Assembly: GCA_902826025.1 (NCBI GenBank)
Contig: CADEDH010000053.1
Coordinates: 1-34,231, forward strand
DNA from: an uncultured Actinomycetes bacterium
GTDB taxonomy: Bacteria > Actinomycetota > Acidimicrobiia > Acidimicrobiales > SZUA-35
Length of the DNA stretch: 34,231 nt
Direction of reading: 5' to 3'
In this document: one piece after another, positions 15,163 to 21,978 of the stretch
How positions within the stretch are numbered: the first letter of the stretch is position 1
Layout of the letters: each line of letters starts with the position of its first letter
Notes under the pieces: generated by a model
The model's input: only the letters and a program-made list of their open reading frames with translations
What the model was told of the DNA's origin: nothing
Database searches by the model: none
Program-made: the position numbers and the translations under genes

Positions 15163-16371
15163 GGTGGTGTCGGCGGCTGAGAACAGGACACCGGCCGCTT
15201 CCAGGGCGTCGAGCTCGGCCTCGCTGTAGCCGGCGGCGGCCAGCACCTGGCGGCCATCCTGGCCCATGGTCGGGGCCGGGCGGCGGACGGAGGCCGGGGT
15301 GGCCGAGTACCGCACGGGATGGGGGATGACCCGGTAAGGGCCGGCCACTGGATGCTCGGCCAGGGGTAGCCCGGCCACGACGTCGTCGAGCGAGGCGGCC
15401 TCGGTGGCCGGAATCCCGTGCTCGGTGCAGAAGGCCAGCCACTCCCCGGTCGACCGCTGGGCCAGGATCGCCGCCACCTCCCGGTAGAGGCTGTCGCTGT
15501 TGGCGATCCTGGCCTCCCGGGTGGCGATTCGGGGATCGCCGATCAGCTCGGGCCGGCTGCCGGCGGTGAACAGAGCGTGGTAGTGGTCGTCGGTGTAGGG
15601 CAGCACGTTTATCCACCCGTCGGCCGTGGCCTGGGGCCGGCGCTCGGCGGTGAGGATCCGTCGGTAGCCGGCCTGGTCCACCGGGGGCTCGGCTATGGCC
15701 CCCGCCCCGTGCTCCACCAGCACGAAGGCCCGCATCACGTCGATCATCGGCACCTCGACGTGCTGACCCTCGCCGGTGACGGCCCGGTGGTAGAGGGCGG
15801 CCATGACCGACGAGGCGATCGTGAGGCCGGCCACCTTGTCGGCCACCAGCGTGGGCAGCAGGCTGGGCTGGAACCCCTGACGGGCGAACAGCTCACCGAT
15901 GCCGCTGGCCGACTGGATGATGTCGTCGTAGGCCGGAGCGTTGGCCGCCGGCGAATCGGATGGGTAGCCGTGGGCCTGGCAGAAGACGATGTCGGGGCGG
16001 ACGGCCCGCACGTCGTGGTAGGCCAGGCCCAGCCGGCCCAGCGGCCCGGGCCGGAGGTTGGTGACCACCACGTCGGCCTCGGCCGCCAGGCGGAGGAAGG
16101 CGGCCTGGCCGTCGGGGTGCTTGAGATCGAGCCCGACACTGCGCTTGTTGCGCAGCAGGTTGAGCGACACGCCCGACAAGCCGGGCACCGGCCCCGGGCC
16201 CATGGCCCGGTTGGTGTTGCCCTCCCGGTCCTCCACCGACACCACGTCGGCCCCGAGGTCGCCCAGCACCTGGGTGCCGAGCGGGCCCATCACCACCGAG
16301 GTGAGATCGAGAACCCGCACCCCGGCCAGGGGCCCGGGAGCGGCCGGTGACGGGGCGTTCGGTTCGGCCAT
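15154..16371 (-). CDS. CaiB/BaiF family CoA-transferase (type III), second gene
   Basis: The 405-residue family III CoA-transferase has GVRVLDLTSVVMGPLGTQVL, DLGADVVSVEDREGNTNRAM, RNKRSVGLDLKHPDG, the catalytic Asp D178 in TLVADKVAGLTIASSVMAAL, and TGEGQHVEVPMIDVM. It would transfer CoA between carboxylates by way of an aspartyl-CoA intermediate; the acids are not identifiable. It is only moderately like the transferase at 6503, so this is not a recent duplication. ATG 16371 is preceded by TATGGT six bases upstream; the intervening CGGGGG could also act as ribosome binding site. A palindromic operator-like site overlaps the promoter region. The stop codon sits inside a strong hairpin shared with the convergent Asp-box gene. 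Confidence 0.9.
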   Translation of the reverse strand: MAEPNAPSPAAPGPLAGVRVLDLTSVVMGPLGTQVLGDLGADVVSVEDREGNTNRAMGPGPVPGLSGVSLNLLRNKRSVGLDLKHPDGQAAFLRLAAEADVVVTNLRPGPLGRLGLAYHDVRAVRPDIVFCQAHGYPSDSPAANAPAYDDIIQSASGIGELFARQGFQPSLLPTLVADKVAGLTIASSVMAALYHRAVTGEGQHVEVPMIDVMRAFVLVEHGAGAIAEPPVDQAGYRRILTAERRPQATADGWINVLPYTDDHYHALFTAGSRPELIGDPRIATREARIANSDSLYREVAAILAQRSTGEWLAFCTEHGIPATEAASLDDVVAGLPLAEHPVAGPYRVIPHPVRYSATPASVRRPAPTMGQDGRQVLAAAGYSEAELDALEAAGVLFSAADTTEL

Positions 16372-16377
16372 CCCCCG

Positions 16378-16383
16378 ACCATA
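16378..16383 (-). promoter_or_regulatory. -10-like hexamer TATGGT upstream of the CaiB gene
   Basis: On the minus strand TATGGT precedes the CaiB ATG by six bases. TTGGGT, a weak -35-like hexamer, lies 19 bp further upstream (16403-16408), and a perfect inverted repeat occupies the space between them. Confidence 0.4.
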
Positions 16384-16384
16384 G

Positions 16385-16399
16385 GTGTTCGCCGAACAC
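16385..16399. promoter_or_regulatory. Operator-like palindrome GTGTTCG-C-CGAACAC
   Basis: A perfect 7-bp inverted repeat around one central base lies between the -10-like and -35-like hexamers of the minus-strand CaiB gene and about 70 bp upstream of the XRE regulator gene. A repressor bound here would block the CaiB promoter. The neighbouring XRE protein is the obvious candidate, by inference only. Confidence 0.4.
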
Positions 16400-16470
16400 G
16401 AGACCCAAGGGGACCCGTCGGGCTACGATCTGACCCGGCGGAGGTACGGGCGGTCAGGCGAAGGGCGCCC

Positions 16471-16719
16471 ATGGTCGAACGATCCAGCAGAGACGACGCC
16501 GTCCACAACCGCATCCAGGGGATGCGCACCGAGCGGGGCATGTCCCGCCAGGAGCTGGCCCAAGCCCTGGGTGTGCACTATCAGACGATCGGCTACCTGG
16601 AGCGGGGCGAGTCGGCCCCCAGCCTCCATCTGGCTCTGCGCCTGGCCGAGCTGTTCGGCGAACCGGTGGAGGGCATCTTCTCCCTCCACCCGTTCGGCCG
16701 GAGCGTCACTCGCCCTTGA
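16471..16719 (+). CDS. Small XRE-family (Cro/CI-type) transcriptional regulator
   Basis: The 82-residue protein is essentially one helix-turn-helix domain: RIQGMRTERGMSRQELAQAL, then GVHYQTIGYLERGESAPSLH, then LALRLAELFGEPVEGIFSLH. It belongs to the short YozG-like Cro/CI group, which acts as a DNA-binding dimer with no separate ligand domain. ATG 16471 has GAAGGGCG 3-8 nt upstream. It is divergent from the CaiB gene, with a palindrome in the shared upstream region. Its 3' end overlaps that of the epoxide-hydrolase-like gene on the other strand by 14 bp, so the two transcripts are antisense to each other at their ends. No toxin-like partner is adjacent. Confidence 0.85.
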   Translation: MVERSSRDDAVHNRIQGMRTERGMSRQELAQALGVHYQTIGYLERGESAPSLHLALRLAELFGEPVEGIFSLHPFGRSVTRP

Positions 16720-17080
16720 GGGCCTTCATGAACATCCCGTTGTCGAAGAAGTCTCGCCACAGGGTGATCTTGTCGTCGCCGTTCACCTCGAACACGCCGG
16801 CCACCGGCAGGGCGATGTCCTTGCCCTTCATCACGAACCGGTCGATCCGGTCGTTCATCACCGTGGTCTCATTGGCCACCTGACGCAGGACCTCGAACTT
16901 CACCGGGTTGGGCCCGCTGAACATGGGCTCCAGGAAGGCCCGCATCTCGTCGGGGCCGGTCATGCCCCCGATCGGCACGTTCTCGTAGTAGCAGTCGTCG
17001 GCCACGAAGCTCATCGCTTCGTCGAGCTTCTTGTTCTCGATGGCGGCGATGAAGGAGTTGACGGTGGATTCGGCGCTCAT
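16706..17080 (-). CDS. Limonene-1,2-epoxide hydrolase-like protein (SnoaL/NTF2 fold)
   Basis: The 124-residue protein keeps the full active-site pattern known for limonene-1,2-epoxide hydrolases. Y32 and N34 (YYENVP) would position the water; R78 and D80 (NDRIDRF) and D110 (WRDFFD) correspond to the catalytic Arg-Asp-Asp set. PVAGVFEVNGDDKITLWRDF is a family-typical block. Such enzymes open an epoxide directly with water, without a covalent intermediate, and some relatives act on steroid or polyketide epoxides. No signal peptide is present. ATG 17080 has TGGGGG upstream. Its 3' end overlaps the XRE gene by 14 bp. Because the active-site residues are intact I favour a hydrolase over a generic SnoaL-like protein. 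Confidence 0.8.
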   Translation of the reverse strand: MSAESTVNSFIAAIENKKLDEAMSFVADDCYYENVPIGGMTGPDEMRAFLEPMFSGPNPVKFEVLRQVANETTVMNDRIDRFVMKGKDIALPVAGVFEVNGDDKITLWRDFFDNGMFMKALKGE

Positions 17081-17179
17081 GATGGCGAGACCCCCAGGAT
17101 CTGGAGCGGCGCCGGCTCGGTGACCGGCGCCCGGACACCCTCCCGTTTAGCACGGGCCGGCCGTGCGGCGCCTGCCGGC

Positions 17180-17248
17180 GCGGTGGGTTGGGCCCCACCG
17201 CCAGTGGGGGAGCCCGACGAAGGAGGGCGCCGGGGGCGCGAGCCCCCG
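17180..17248. other. Cluster of GC hairpins in a divergent intergenic region
   Basis: GCGGTGGG (17180-17187) can pair with CCCACCGC (17194-17201). The overlapping CCCCAC (17193-17198) can instead pair with GTGGGG (17204-17209), so the two folds exclude each other. A third stem, CGGGGGC (17231-17237) with GCCCCCG (17242-17248), follows. All lie upstream of the likely SDR promoter, so their role is unclear. Confidence 0.3.
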
Positions 17249-17278
17249 AACGGACCGGCGCCTGCCGAGAACCTGTGA

Positions 17279-17284
17279 CAAGAT
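17279..17284 (+). promoter_or_regulatory. -10-like hexamer CAAGAT before a leaderless ATG
   Basis: CAAGAT is followed by seven bases and the ATG at 17292. No Shine-Dalgarno is present. The hexamer departs from consensus at its first base. Confidence 0.35.
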
Positions 17285-17291
17285 CCTGCTC

Positions 17292-18101
17292 ATGCTGCTC
17301 GAGGGGAAAGCCGCCATCGTGACCGGAGCCGGGTCGGGGATCGGAGCGGCCTCGGCCCTCCGTTTCGCCACCGAGGGGGCGGGCGTGGTCTGCGCCGACA
17401 TCCGCCTGGCCCGGGCCCAGGAGACCGTCGACGCCATCGTGGCCGCCGGGGGCCGGGCGGTGGCGGCCGAGGCCGACGTCCGCTCGGCCGCCGACAACGA
17501 GGCCATGGTCAACCTGGCCGTCCAGCACTTCGGCGGCCTCTACGCTGCCTTCTTCAACGCCGGAACCATCCGGCCCGGCAACGCCGTGCGCCTGTCGGAG
17601 GACGACTGGGACGTGGTGATGGACACCAACGTGAAGTCGATCTTCCTTGGGGCCAAGTTCGCCGTGCCGGTGATGGCCGACGGGGGCGGCGGGTCGATCA
17701 TCAACACGGCGTCGGTGTCGGGCCTGCGGGGCGACCGGTCGGGGATCGCCTACGGGGCGTCGAAGGCAGCGGTGATCAACCTGACCCGATGCCTGGCCGT
17801 CGACCACGCCCGCCAGGGAATCCGGGTCAACGCCATCTGCCCCGGCGCCATCGACACCCCGCCCATCAAGCGGATGCTGGCCTCCGACACGGCCCGGGAC
17901 GGGGCGGGCCGGGCCCATCCCCTCGGCCGGATCGGCCAGCCCGACGAGATCGCGGCGGCCGCCGTCTGGCTGGCGTCGGACCAGTCGTCGTTCGTCACCG
18001 GCGAGGCGCTGGTGGTGGACGGGGGCTACAGCGCCGCCTCGAACCCGATCGAGATGGGCGACCCTCGGCCCCAGGGCCTGCGGCGCCCGCCGTCGGCTTA
18101 G
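17292..18101 (+). CDS. Short-chain dehydrogenase/reductase (SDR, classical)
   Basis: The 269-residue classical SDR has the nucleotide-binding TGAGSGIG at residues 11-18, an acidic residue after the second strand (CADIR, pointing to NAD preference), NAG in FFNAGTIRPG, and the catalytic Ser-Tyr-Lys set S141, Y154 and K158 (IAYGASKAAV). RVNAICPGAIDTP and FVTGEALVVDGGYSA complete the family pattern. It oxidises a secondary alcohol or reduces a ketone; the substrate is unknown. Homology starts at ATG 17292, which appears leaderless. It is divergent from the epoxide-hydrolase-like gene, and the pair could process an epoxide and then the resulting diol, though that is inference. The Beta-family gene follows after 64 bp. 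Confidence 0.9.
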   Translation: MLLEGKAAIVTGAGSGIGAASALRFATEGAGVVCADIRLARAQETVDAIVAAGGRAVAAEADVRSAADNEAMVNLAVQHFGGLYAAFFNAGTIRPGNAVRLSEDDWDVVMDTNVKSIFLGAKFAVPVMADGGGGSIINTASVSGLRGDRSGIAYGASKAAVINLTRCLAVDHARQGIRVNAICPGAIDTPPIKRMLASDTARDGAGRAHPLGRIGQPDEIAAAAVWLASDQSSFVTGEALVVDGGYSAASNPIEMGDPRPQGLRRPPSA

Positions 18102-18165
18102 TTCGGAAGGGCCGATCGTCACGGGGTCGACCAGGGGCCTGCGGCGCCGGGCCGGTGGCGGCCCG

Positions 18166-19377
18166 ATGCTGGTGCAGCAGGGCCGCTTCGTCTTCCCCGA
18201 CGACGACCCGCTGCCCGACCTCCGTCGCTACCTCGTCACGATCACCAACCGGGGGCGGGACCTGGCCGCCCTCACCCGCCTGGAACCGGCGGTGGCAGCC
18301 GGGGTGGCGCCGTCGATCCGGCTGATCCATCTCGGCGGGCCGGCCGACCGGGTGACGACCCGGCGGGTGCGTGACTGGGCTACCGAGATCCGGGGCTCGA
18401 TCCGGGGCCGGGCCTACCACGTTGAGTTGACGGAGTTCGATCCCCTCCAGCCCCTGGCCCCTCCGGGGTCGACGTTGCGCCGGCGCTCAAGTGGGGGTCG
18501 GAGCGACGGGGCGCCACTGCTGGTCGGGCTGATGGGCGAGCTGACCCGCCAGGGCCAGCACCCCGTGCCGGTGGTGCGGTTGGGGCCGATGACGGAGCGG
18601 CTGCGCAGCGTGGTGGTGACCGTGGCCCACGGGGGGCCCAACGGGCTCGCCCTGGCCGTACCCCTGGGGCACCGGTGGACAACGGCCCCCGAGGTGACGG
18701 CCGATGTGCGAACGGCGGTGGACCGCCTGCGGGTCGACCCCGCCCATACCGACCTGGTGCTGGAGGCGCCGGCGGATCAGGGCCACCGGCTGGGTGCGTC
18801 CGAGCTCGCCACCGTGGTCCGCCGGGTGCGGGAATCGGGCCCATGGCGCAACGTGGTGCTGCTCAGCTCCGGCGTACCCGCCATCGTGCCCCGCCCCGAC
18901 CCCGACCGGCCGCTGCTGGTGGTACCCCGGCTCGACTGGCCCCTGTTCGGACAGCTGCACCTGCTGCTGGGCGACGAGCGACCCACGTTCGGCGACTACG
19001 GCACCCGTCACCCGCTCCGCCTCACCTGGCCGGGCACGAAGCGGGCCAACGTCCGCTACACGTGCGAGGCCGAGACGCTGGTGGCCCTGGGGGCGCCCAC
19101 CCGCAACGGCGTGGGCGACGGCCCCGGCTACGCCGCCCTGTGCCGGGCCGTCGCGGGCCACATGATGTTCCGGGGGTCGGGCCACTGCTGGGGCTGCCGG
19201 ATGATCGAGGCCGCCGCCGGAGGCGGCCCGATCGGCACCGCCGCCGCCGGGGGCGGCCCGATCGGCCCGATCGGCACTGCCGCCGACGAGATCGTTCCGG
19301 CCCTGCAGTCGACCTGGGACACGGTGGGCCTGGTCCACCACATCACCGAGCTGACCACGCAGCTGCGCTCGCTGTAG
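18166..19377 (+). CDS. Beta-family protein (phage T4 beta protein-like, PF14350 type)
   Basis: The 403-residue protein shows the layout of the Beta protein family. An N-terminal block, LVTITNRGRDLAALTRLEPA, corresponds to the usual YVPIL..K..E..AL..L. The C-terminal half has PTFGDYGTRHPLRLTWPG, ANVRYTCEAETLVALGA, then FRGSGHCWGCRMIE and the closing STWDTVGLVHHITELTTQL. The family is named after a phage T4 protein, and its biochemical role is not established to my knowledge. An in-frame Ala/Gly/Pro repeat interrupts the conserved C-terminal region. ATG 18166 is the first standard start; a GGAAGG at 18105-18110 precedes no usable start codon, so the real start is uncertain. The 3' end converges on the hotdog gene with a 6-bp gap. 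Confidence 0.65.
   Translation: MLVQQGRFVFPDDDPLPDLRRYLVTITNRGRDLAALTRLEPAVAAGVAPSIRLIHLGGPADRVTTRRVRDWATEIRGSIRGRAYHVELTEFDPLQPLAPPGSTLRRRSSGGRSDGAPLLVGLMGELTRQGQHPVPVVRLGPMTERLRSVVVTVAHGGPNGLALAVPLGHRWTTAPEVTADVRTAVDRLRVDPAHTDLVLEAPADQGHRLGASELATVVRRVRESGPWRNVVLLSSGVPAIVPRPDPDRPLLVVPRLDWPLFGQLHLLLGDERPTFGDYGTRHPLRLTWPGTKRANVRYTCEAETLVALGAPTRNGVGDGPGYAALCRAVAGHMMFRGSGHCWGCRMIEAAAGGGPIGTAAAGGGPIGPIGTAADEIVPALQSTWDTVGLVHHITELTTQLRSL
19210..19284 (+). repeat. In-frame tandem repeat coding AAAGGGPIG in the Beta-family gene
   Basis: A 30-nt unit (19210-19239) encoding AAAGGGPIGT is followed by a near-identical 27-nt copy (19240-19266) and a partial 12-nt copy encoding PIGT (19267-19278). The copies differ at few positions, so the duplication looks recent. 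It inserts a flexible loop between conserved motifs at about residue 349. Confidence 0.8.
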
Positions 19378-19383
19378 GTGGGA

Positions 19384-20232
19384 TCAGGAGCCGGCGGCCC
19401 GGGTGGTGACGGTGCCGAGGGCGAGGAGGCGGTCGTCCTGGCCGGTGTCGACGATCATGCACCGCACCAGAGCGCCGTGGTCGTCATGGCGGAGGACCTC
19501 GGTGCGGGTCTGGTAGGGCCCGGCCTTGCCCAGGCCGATGTAGTACACGTGGATGTCGGTGGCGGTAGCCGGCCGGCCGATCAACGCCGTCGACACTGAT
19601 CCGGCGGCCGAGGCCATGGCCGAGATCGTCACCCCGCCCTGGATGGCACCCAGCGCGTTGCCCACCCGGCGGCCGGGGTCGAAGGTGAGCGTGCCGGCGG
19701 CGACGTCGGTGCGGAACCCCATGTAGGTGTCGATCGGGGTGCGGCCCCCGGCCGGCACCGGGTCGACGATCGAGGTCCGGGCCTGGGGTGGGGAGACCCC
19801 CCGCATGTCGGGGGTGCGGGGCAGCCGGGTGAACGTGATGAGGCCGTGGCCCACGAGCTGGCCGCTGCCGTCGACGACCCGGCTCTCGGTGATCACGTTG
19901 TTGCGGCCGGCTCGCACGATCTCGCCGGTGGAGACGAGCTCGTCACCGGTGATGCGGCGATCGACCAGGTGGGCCTCCACGTCGAACGTCACTGTCCAGT
20001 CGGGCTTGATGCGTTGGATCGACAGCACCCCGGCCGGAAGGTCGATCAGCAGGCCGAGGGCGCCCAACATGAGCCGGCCCCGATGGTCGCTGATGTGCGG
20101 GCCGGTGGCCATCGTGGTGACCAGCCGCTCGCCGTCGAAGTCGAGCACGAGGCCCAGGTGGCGCAGGATGTGCCCCGTCCACGGGTAGGGCTCCCCAGCC
20201 TCCCACGGCCGATCGGTTTCCTGGGTCGTCAT
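19384..20232 (-). CDS. Double-hotdog thioesterase-like protein (PaaI family fold)
   Basis: The 282-residue protein appears to contain two hotdog domains. The first is at about residues 15-135, with RLMLGALGLLIDLPAGVLSI and then DVEAHLVDRRITGDELVSTG. The second is at about 150-275, with GNALGAIQGGVTISAMASAA and then TDIHVYYIGLGKAG. The layout matches PaaI-like acyl-CoA thioesterases, in which a glycine-rich turn before the long helix binds the thioester. Substrates for such actinobacterial double-hotdog proteins are generally unknown, and thioesterase activity is inferred from the fold. ATG 20232 lacks a strong ribosome binding site; a TAGCTT hexamer lies 9 nt upstream. It is 12 bp downstream of the SpoIIE sensor gene's end but on the same strand ahead of it, so it could be read from that transcript. 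Confidence 0.75.
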   Translation of the reverse strand: MTTQETDRPWEAGEPYPWTGHILRHLGLVLDFDGERLVTTMATGPHISDHRGRLMLGALGLLIDLPAGVLSIQRIKPDWTVTFDVEAHLVDRRITGDELVSTGEIVRAGRNNVITESRVVDGSGQLVGHGLITFTRLPRTPDMRGVSPPQARTSIVDPVPAGGRTPIDTYMGFRTDVAAGTLTFDPGRRVGNALGAIQGGVTISAMASAAGSVSTALIGRPATATDIHVYYIGLGKAGPYQTRTEVLRHDDHGALVRCMIVDTGQDDRLLALGTVTTRAAGS

Positions 20233-20244
20233 TGCCGGGCCAAG

Positions 20245-21978
20245 CTAGTGGGCCGGCCCCCCACCCGTCGAAGGCGACCCCAACCGCGCCACCATGAGGG
20301 CGACATCGTCGGGTCGGGCCTCGTCGACACCGAGCTGGTGCAGCAGACTGTCGCACACCTCTTCCAACGGAAGCTGGGCCACGGCCCGGGTCGCCGCCTC
20401 CAGCCGGGCGAGGCCGGCGGTGATGATCTCGCCCCGACGCTCGACCAGCCCGTCGGTGTACAGGACGAGGAGCGTCCCCGGCTCGACCTCGACCCGGGCC
20501 TCCCGACGCGGCAGCCGCGTCAGCCCTACTCCGGTCAGCGGCAGGCTCTGGGCGGCGTCGAGCCACTGTCCCTGGCCGCCGGGCGAGAGTGCCAGCATCG
20601 GGGGGTGACCGGCCGAGGCGTAAGCGAGGGTGCCGGTCCCGGGGTCGTACCGGGCGTAGCAGACGGTGGCGAAGTCCGTGACTTCGGTGCGGGTCAGGAA
20701 GTCGTCGAGGTGCTCCAGCAGCGCCCCCGGGTGGAAGTGGGGCGCCAGCGCCGCCAGCGCGGTGCGGAGCTGGCCCATGGCGGCCGCTGCCGGCAGCCCG
20801 TGGCCGATGACGTCGCCCATGGTGAAGCCGATCCGGCCGTCGTCGAGGGTGAAGGCGTCGTACCAGTCACCTCCCACTTCGAGCTCGGCGCTGCCGGCCA
20901 CGTACCGGGTGGCCGTCTCCACGTGGGCGCTGCGGAGCGGCCCGGGCGGGAGGAGGGCCCGCTGCAGCGACAGGGCCGTCTCCCGCTCCGACGCCTCCCG
21001 GGCCCGGAGCGCCGCTTCGGCCTGCTTGCGCCGCGTGGCGTCCTGCACCAGCCCGTACAGCGCCATCCCCGAGTCGCTCCCCCGGCGCTCGGCCTGGGTG
21101 GCGATCCAGTGGATCGACCCGTCGAGGTGGACGACGCGGTGCTCGATGCGGAGGGGCTCGCCGGTCCTGGCCGTCCGGCCCACCGCCGCCTTCACCGCGT
21201 CGAGGTCGTCGGGGTGGGCGCGGGCCAGGCACAGCTCGGGACTGGCCGGGGTGTCGGGCGGTAGGCCCACCAGCTCCAACACCCGGGCCGAGGCCACCAG
21301 CTGCCCAGTGTCCAGATCCAGCCGCCAGCTCCCGGCGTCGGCCGCCCCCAGGGCCAGGCGCAGCTGCTCCTCCTGCTCCTGCAGGGCGCTCTCGTAACGC
21401 TGCCGCTCGGACAGGTCGTAGAAGTGGCACACCACGCCAGGGCGGCCGTCGGGCAGCACGACCCGTTCGAGCTGCCAGTCGTACGCCTCGACCTCGCCGA
21501 TGTCGTACCGGGCTTCGATGGTGCGAGGGGCATGGTACGGCTCGCCGGTGGCAAGGGTGTTGCGGAACCGGCCGATGGCCTCGCTGGCGAACGGTTCGGG
21601 CCAGATGATCCGCAGCACGTCGGCCAGGTCCCGGCCCAGCAGCGGGCGTACCAACTCGAACACCTTCTGGGCGCCAGCGCTCACGTGCACCAGGCGGAAG
21701 TCGGCGTCGATCACGTAGACGCCGAAGGGCGAAGACTCGACGAGGTGCCGGAAGGTGTCGTGGGCCCGGCGCAGGTGGGCCTCCGCCCCCCGCCGGTCGG
21801 TCACGTCCTCGGTGGCGATGATGATCCCGCCCACCGCGCCGCCGGCATTGCGCCACGGCAGGACATCCCACCGGATCCAGTGCTGGCGGCCGTCGGCCCC
21901 CCGGTAGCTCTCGCCCTCGGAATGGAGCGACTCGCCGGCCAGCGCCCGCCGGTTCGCCTCCCGCCACGACGGCTTCAT
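20245..21978 (-). CDS. PAS-PAS-SpoIIE sensor phosphatase, C-terminal part of a frameshifted gene
   Basis: This 577-residue frame begins inside a PAS domain (ADGRQHWIRWDVLPWRNAGG, then IIIATEDVTD). It continues with two more PAS domains, at about residues 75-200 (VESSPFGVYVIDADFRLVHV) and 210-330 (LALGAADAGSWRLDLDTGQL). It ends with a SpoIIE/PPM phosphatase domain, at about 340-565. The phosphatase keeps its metal ligands: GGDWYD (D371, D374), MGDVIGHG (D389), LYTDGL and PDDVAL. LSLQRALLPP is the usual linker. The first PAS domain lacks its N-terminal half, which is encoded in the other frame upstream. ATG 21978 overlaps the upstream stop as ATGA, so it could be re-initiated, but the domain break argues for one original gene of about 821 codons. 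Confidence 0.8.
   Translation of the reverse strand: MKPSWREANRRALAGESLHSEGESYRGADGRQHWIRWDVLPWRNAGGAVGGIIIATEDVTDRRGAEAHLRRAHDTFRHLVESSPFGVYVIDADFRLVHVSAGAQKVFELVRPLLGRDLADVLRIIWPEPFASEAIGRFRNTLATGEPYHAPRTIEARYDIGEVEAYDWQLERVVLPDGRPGVVCHFYDLSERQRYESALQEQEEQLRLALGAADAGSWRLDLDTGQLVASARVLELVGLPPDTPASPELCLARAHPDDLDAVKAAVGRTARTGEPLRIEHRVVHLDGSIHWIATQAERRGSDSGMALYGLVQDATRRKQAEAALRAREASERETALSLQRALLPPGPLRSAHVETATRYVAGSAELEVGGDWYDAFTLDDGRIGFTMGDVIGHGLPAAAAMGQLRTALAALAPHFHPGALLEHLDDFLTRTEVTDFATVCYARYDPGTGTLAYASAGHPPMLALSPGGQGQWLDAAQSLPLTGVGLTRLPRREARVEVEPGTLLVLYTDGLVERRGEIITAGLARLEAATRAVAQLPLEEVCDSLLHQLGVDEARPDDVALMVARLGSPSTGGGPAH

Noticed and set aside
16385..16399. LexA/SOS box
   Set aside because: The actinobacterial box is CGAAC...GTTCG; here the half sites are in the opposite order (GTTCG...CGAAC).
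16471..19377. Phage-defence or toxin-antitoxin island built on the XRE and Beta-family genes
   Set aside because: The two are separated by two metabolic genes on different strands, with no nuclease, integrase or composition shift nearby.
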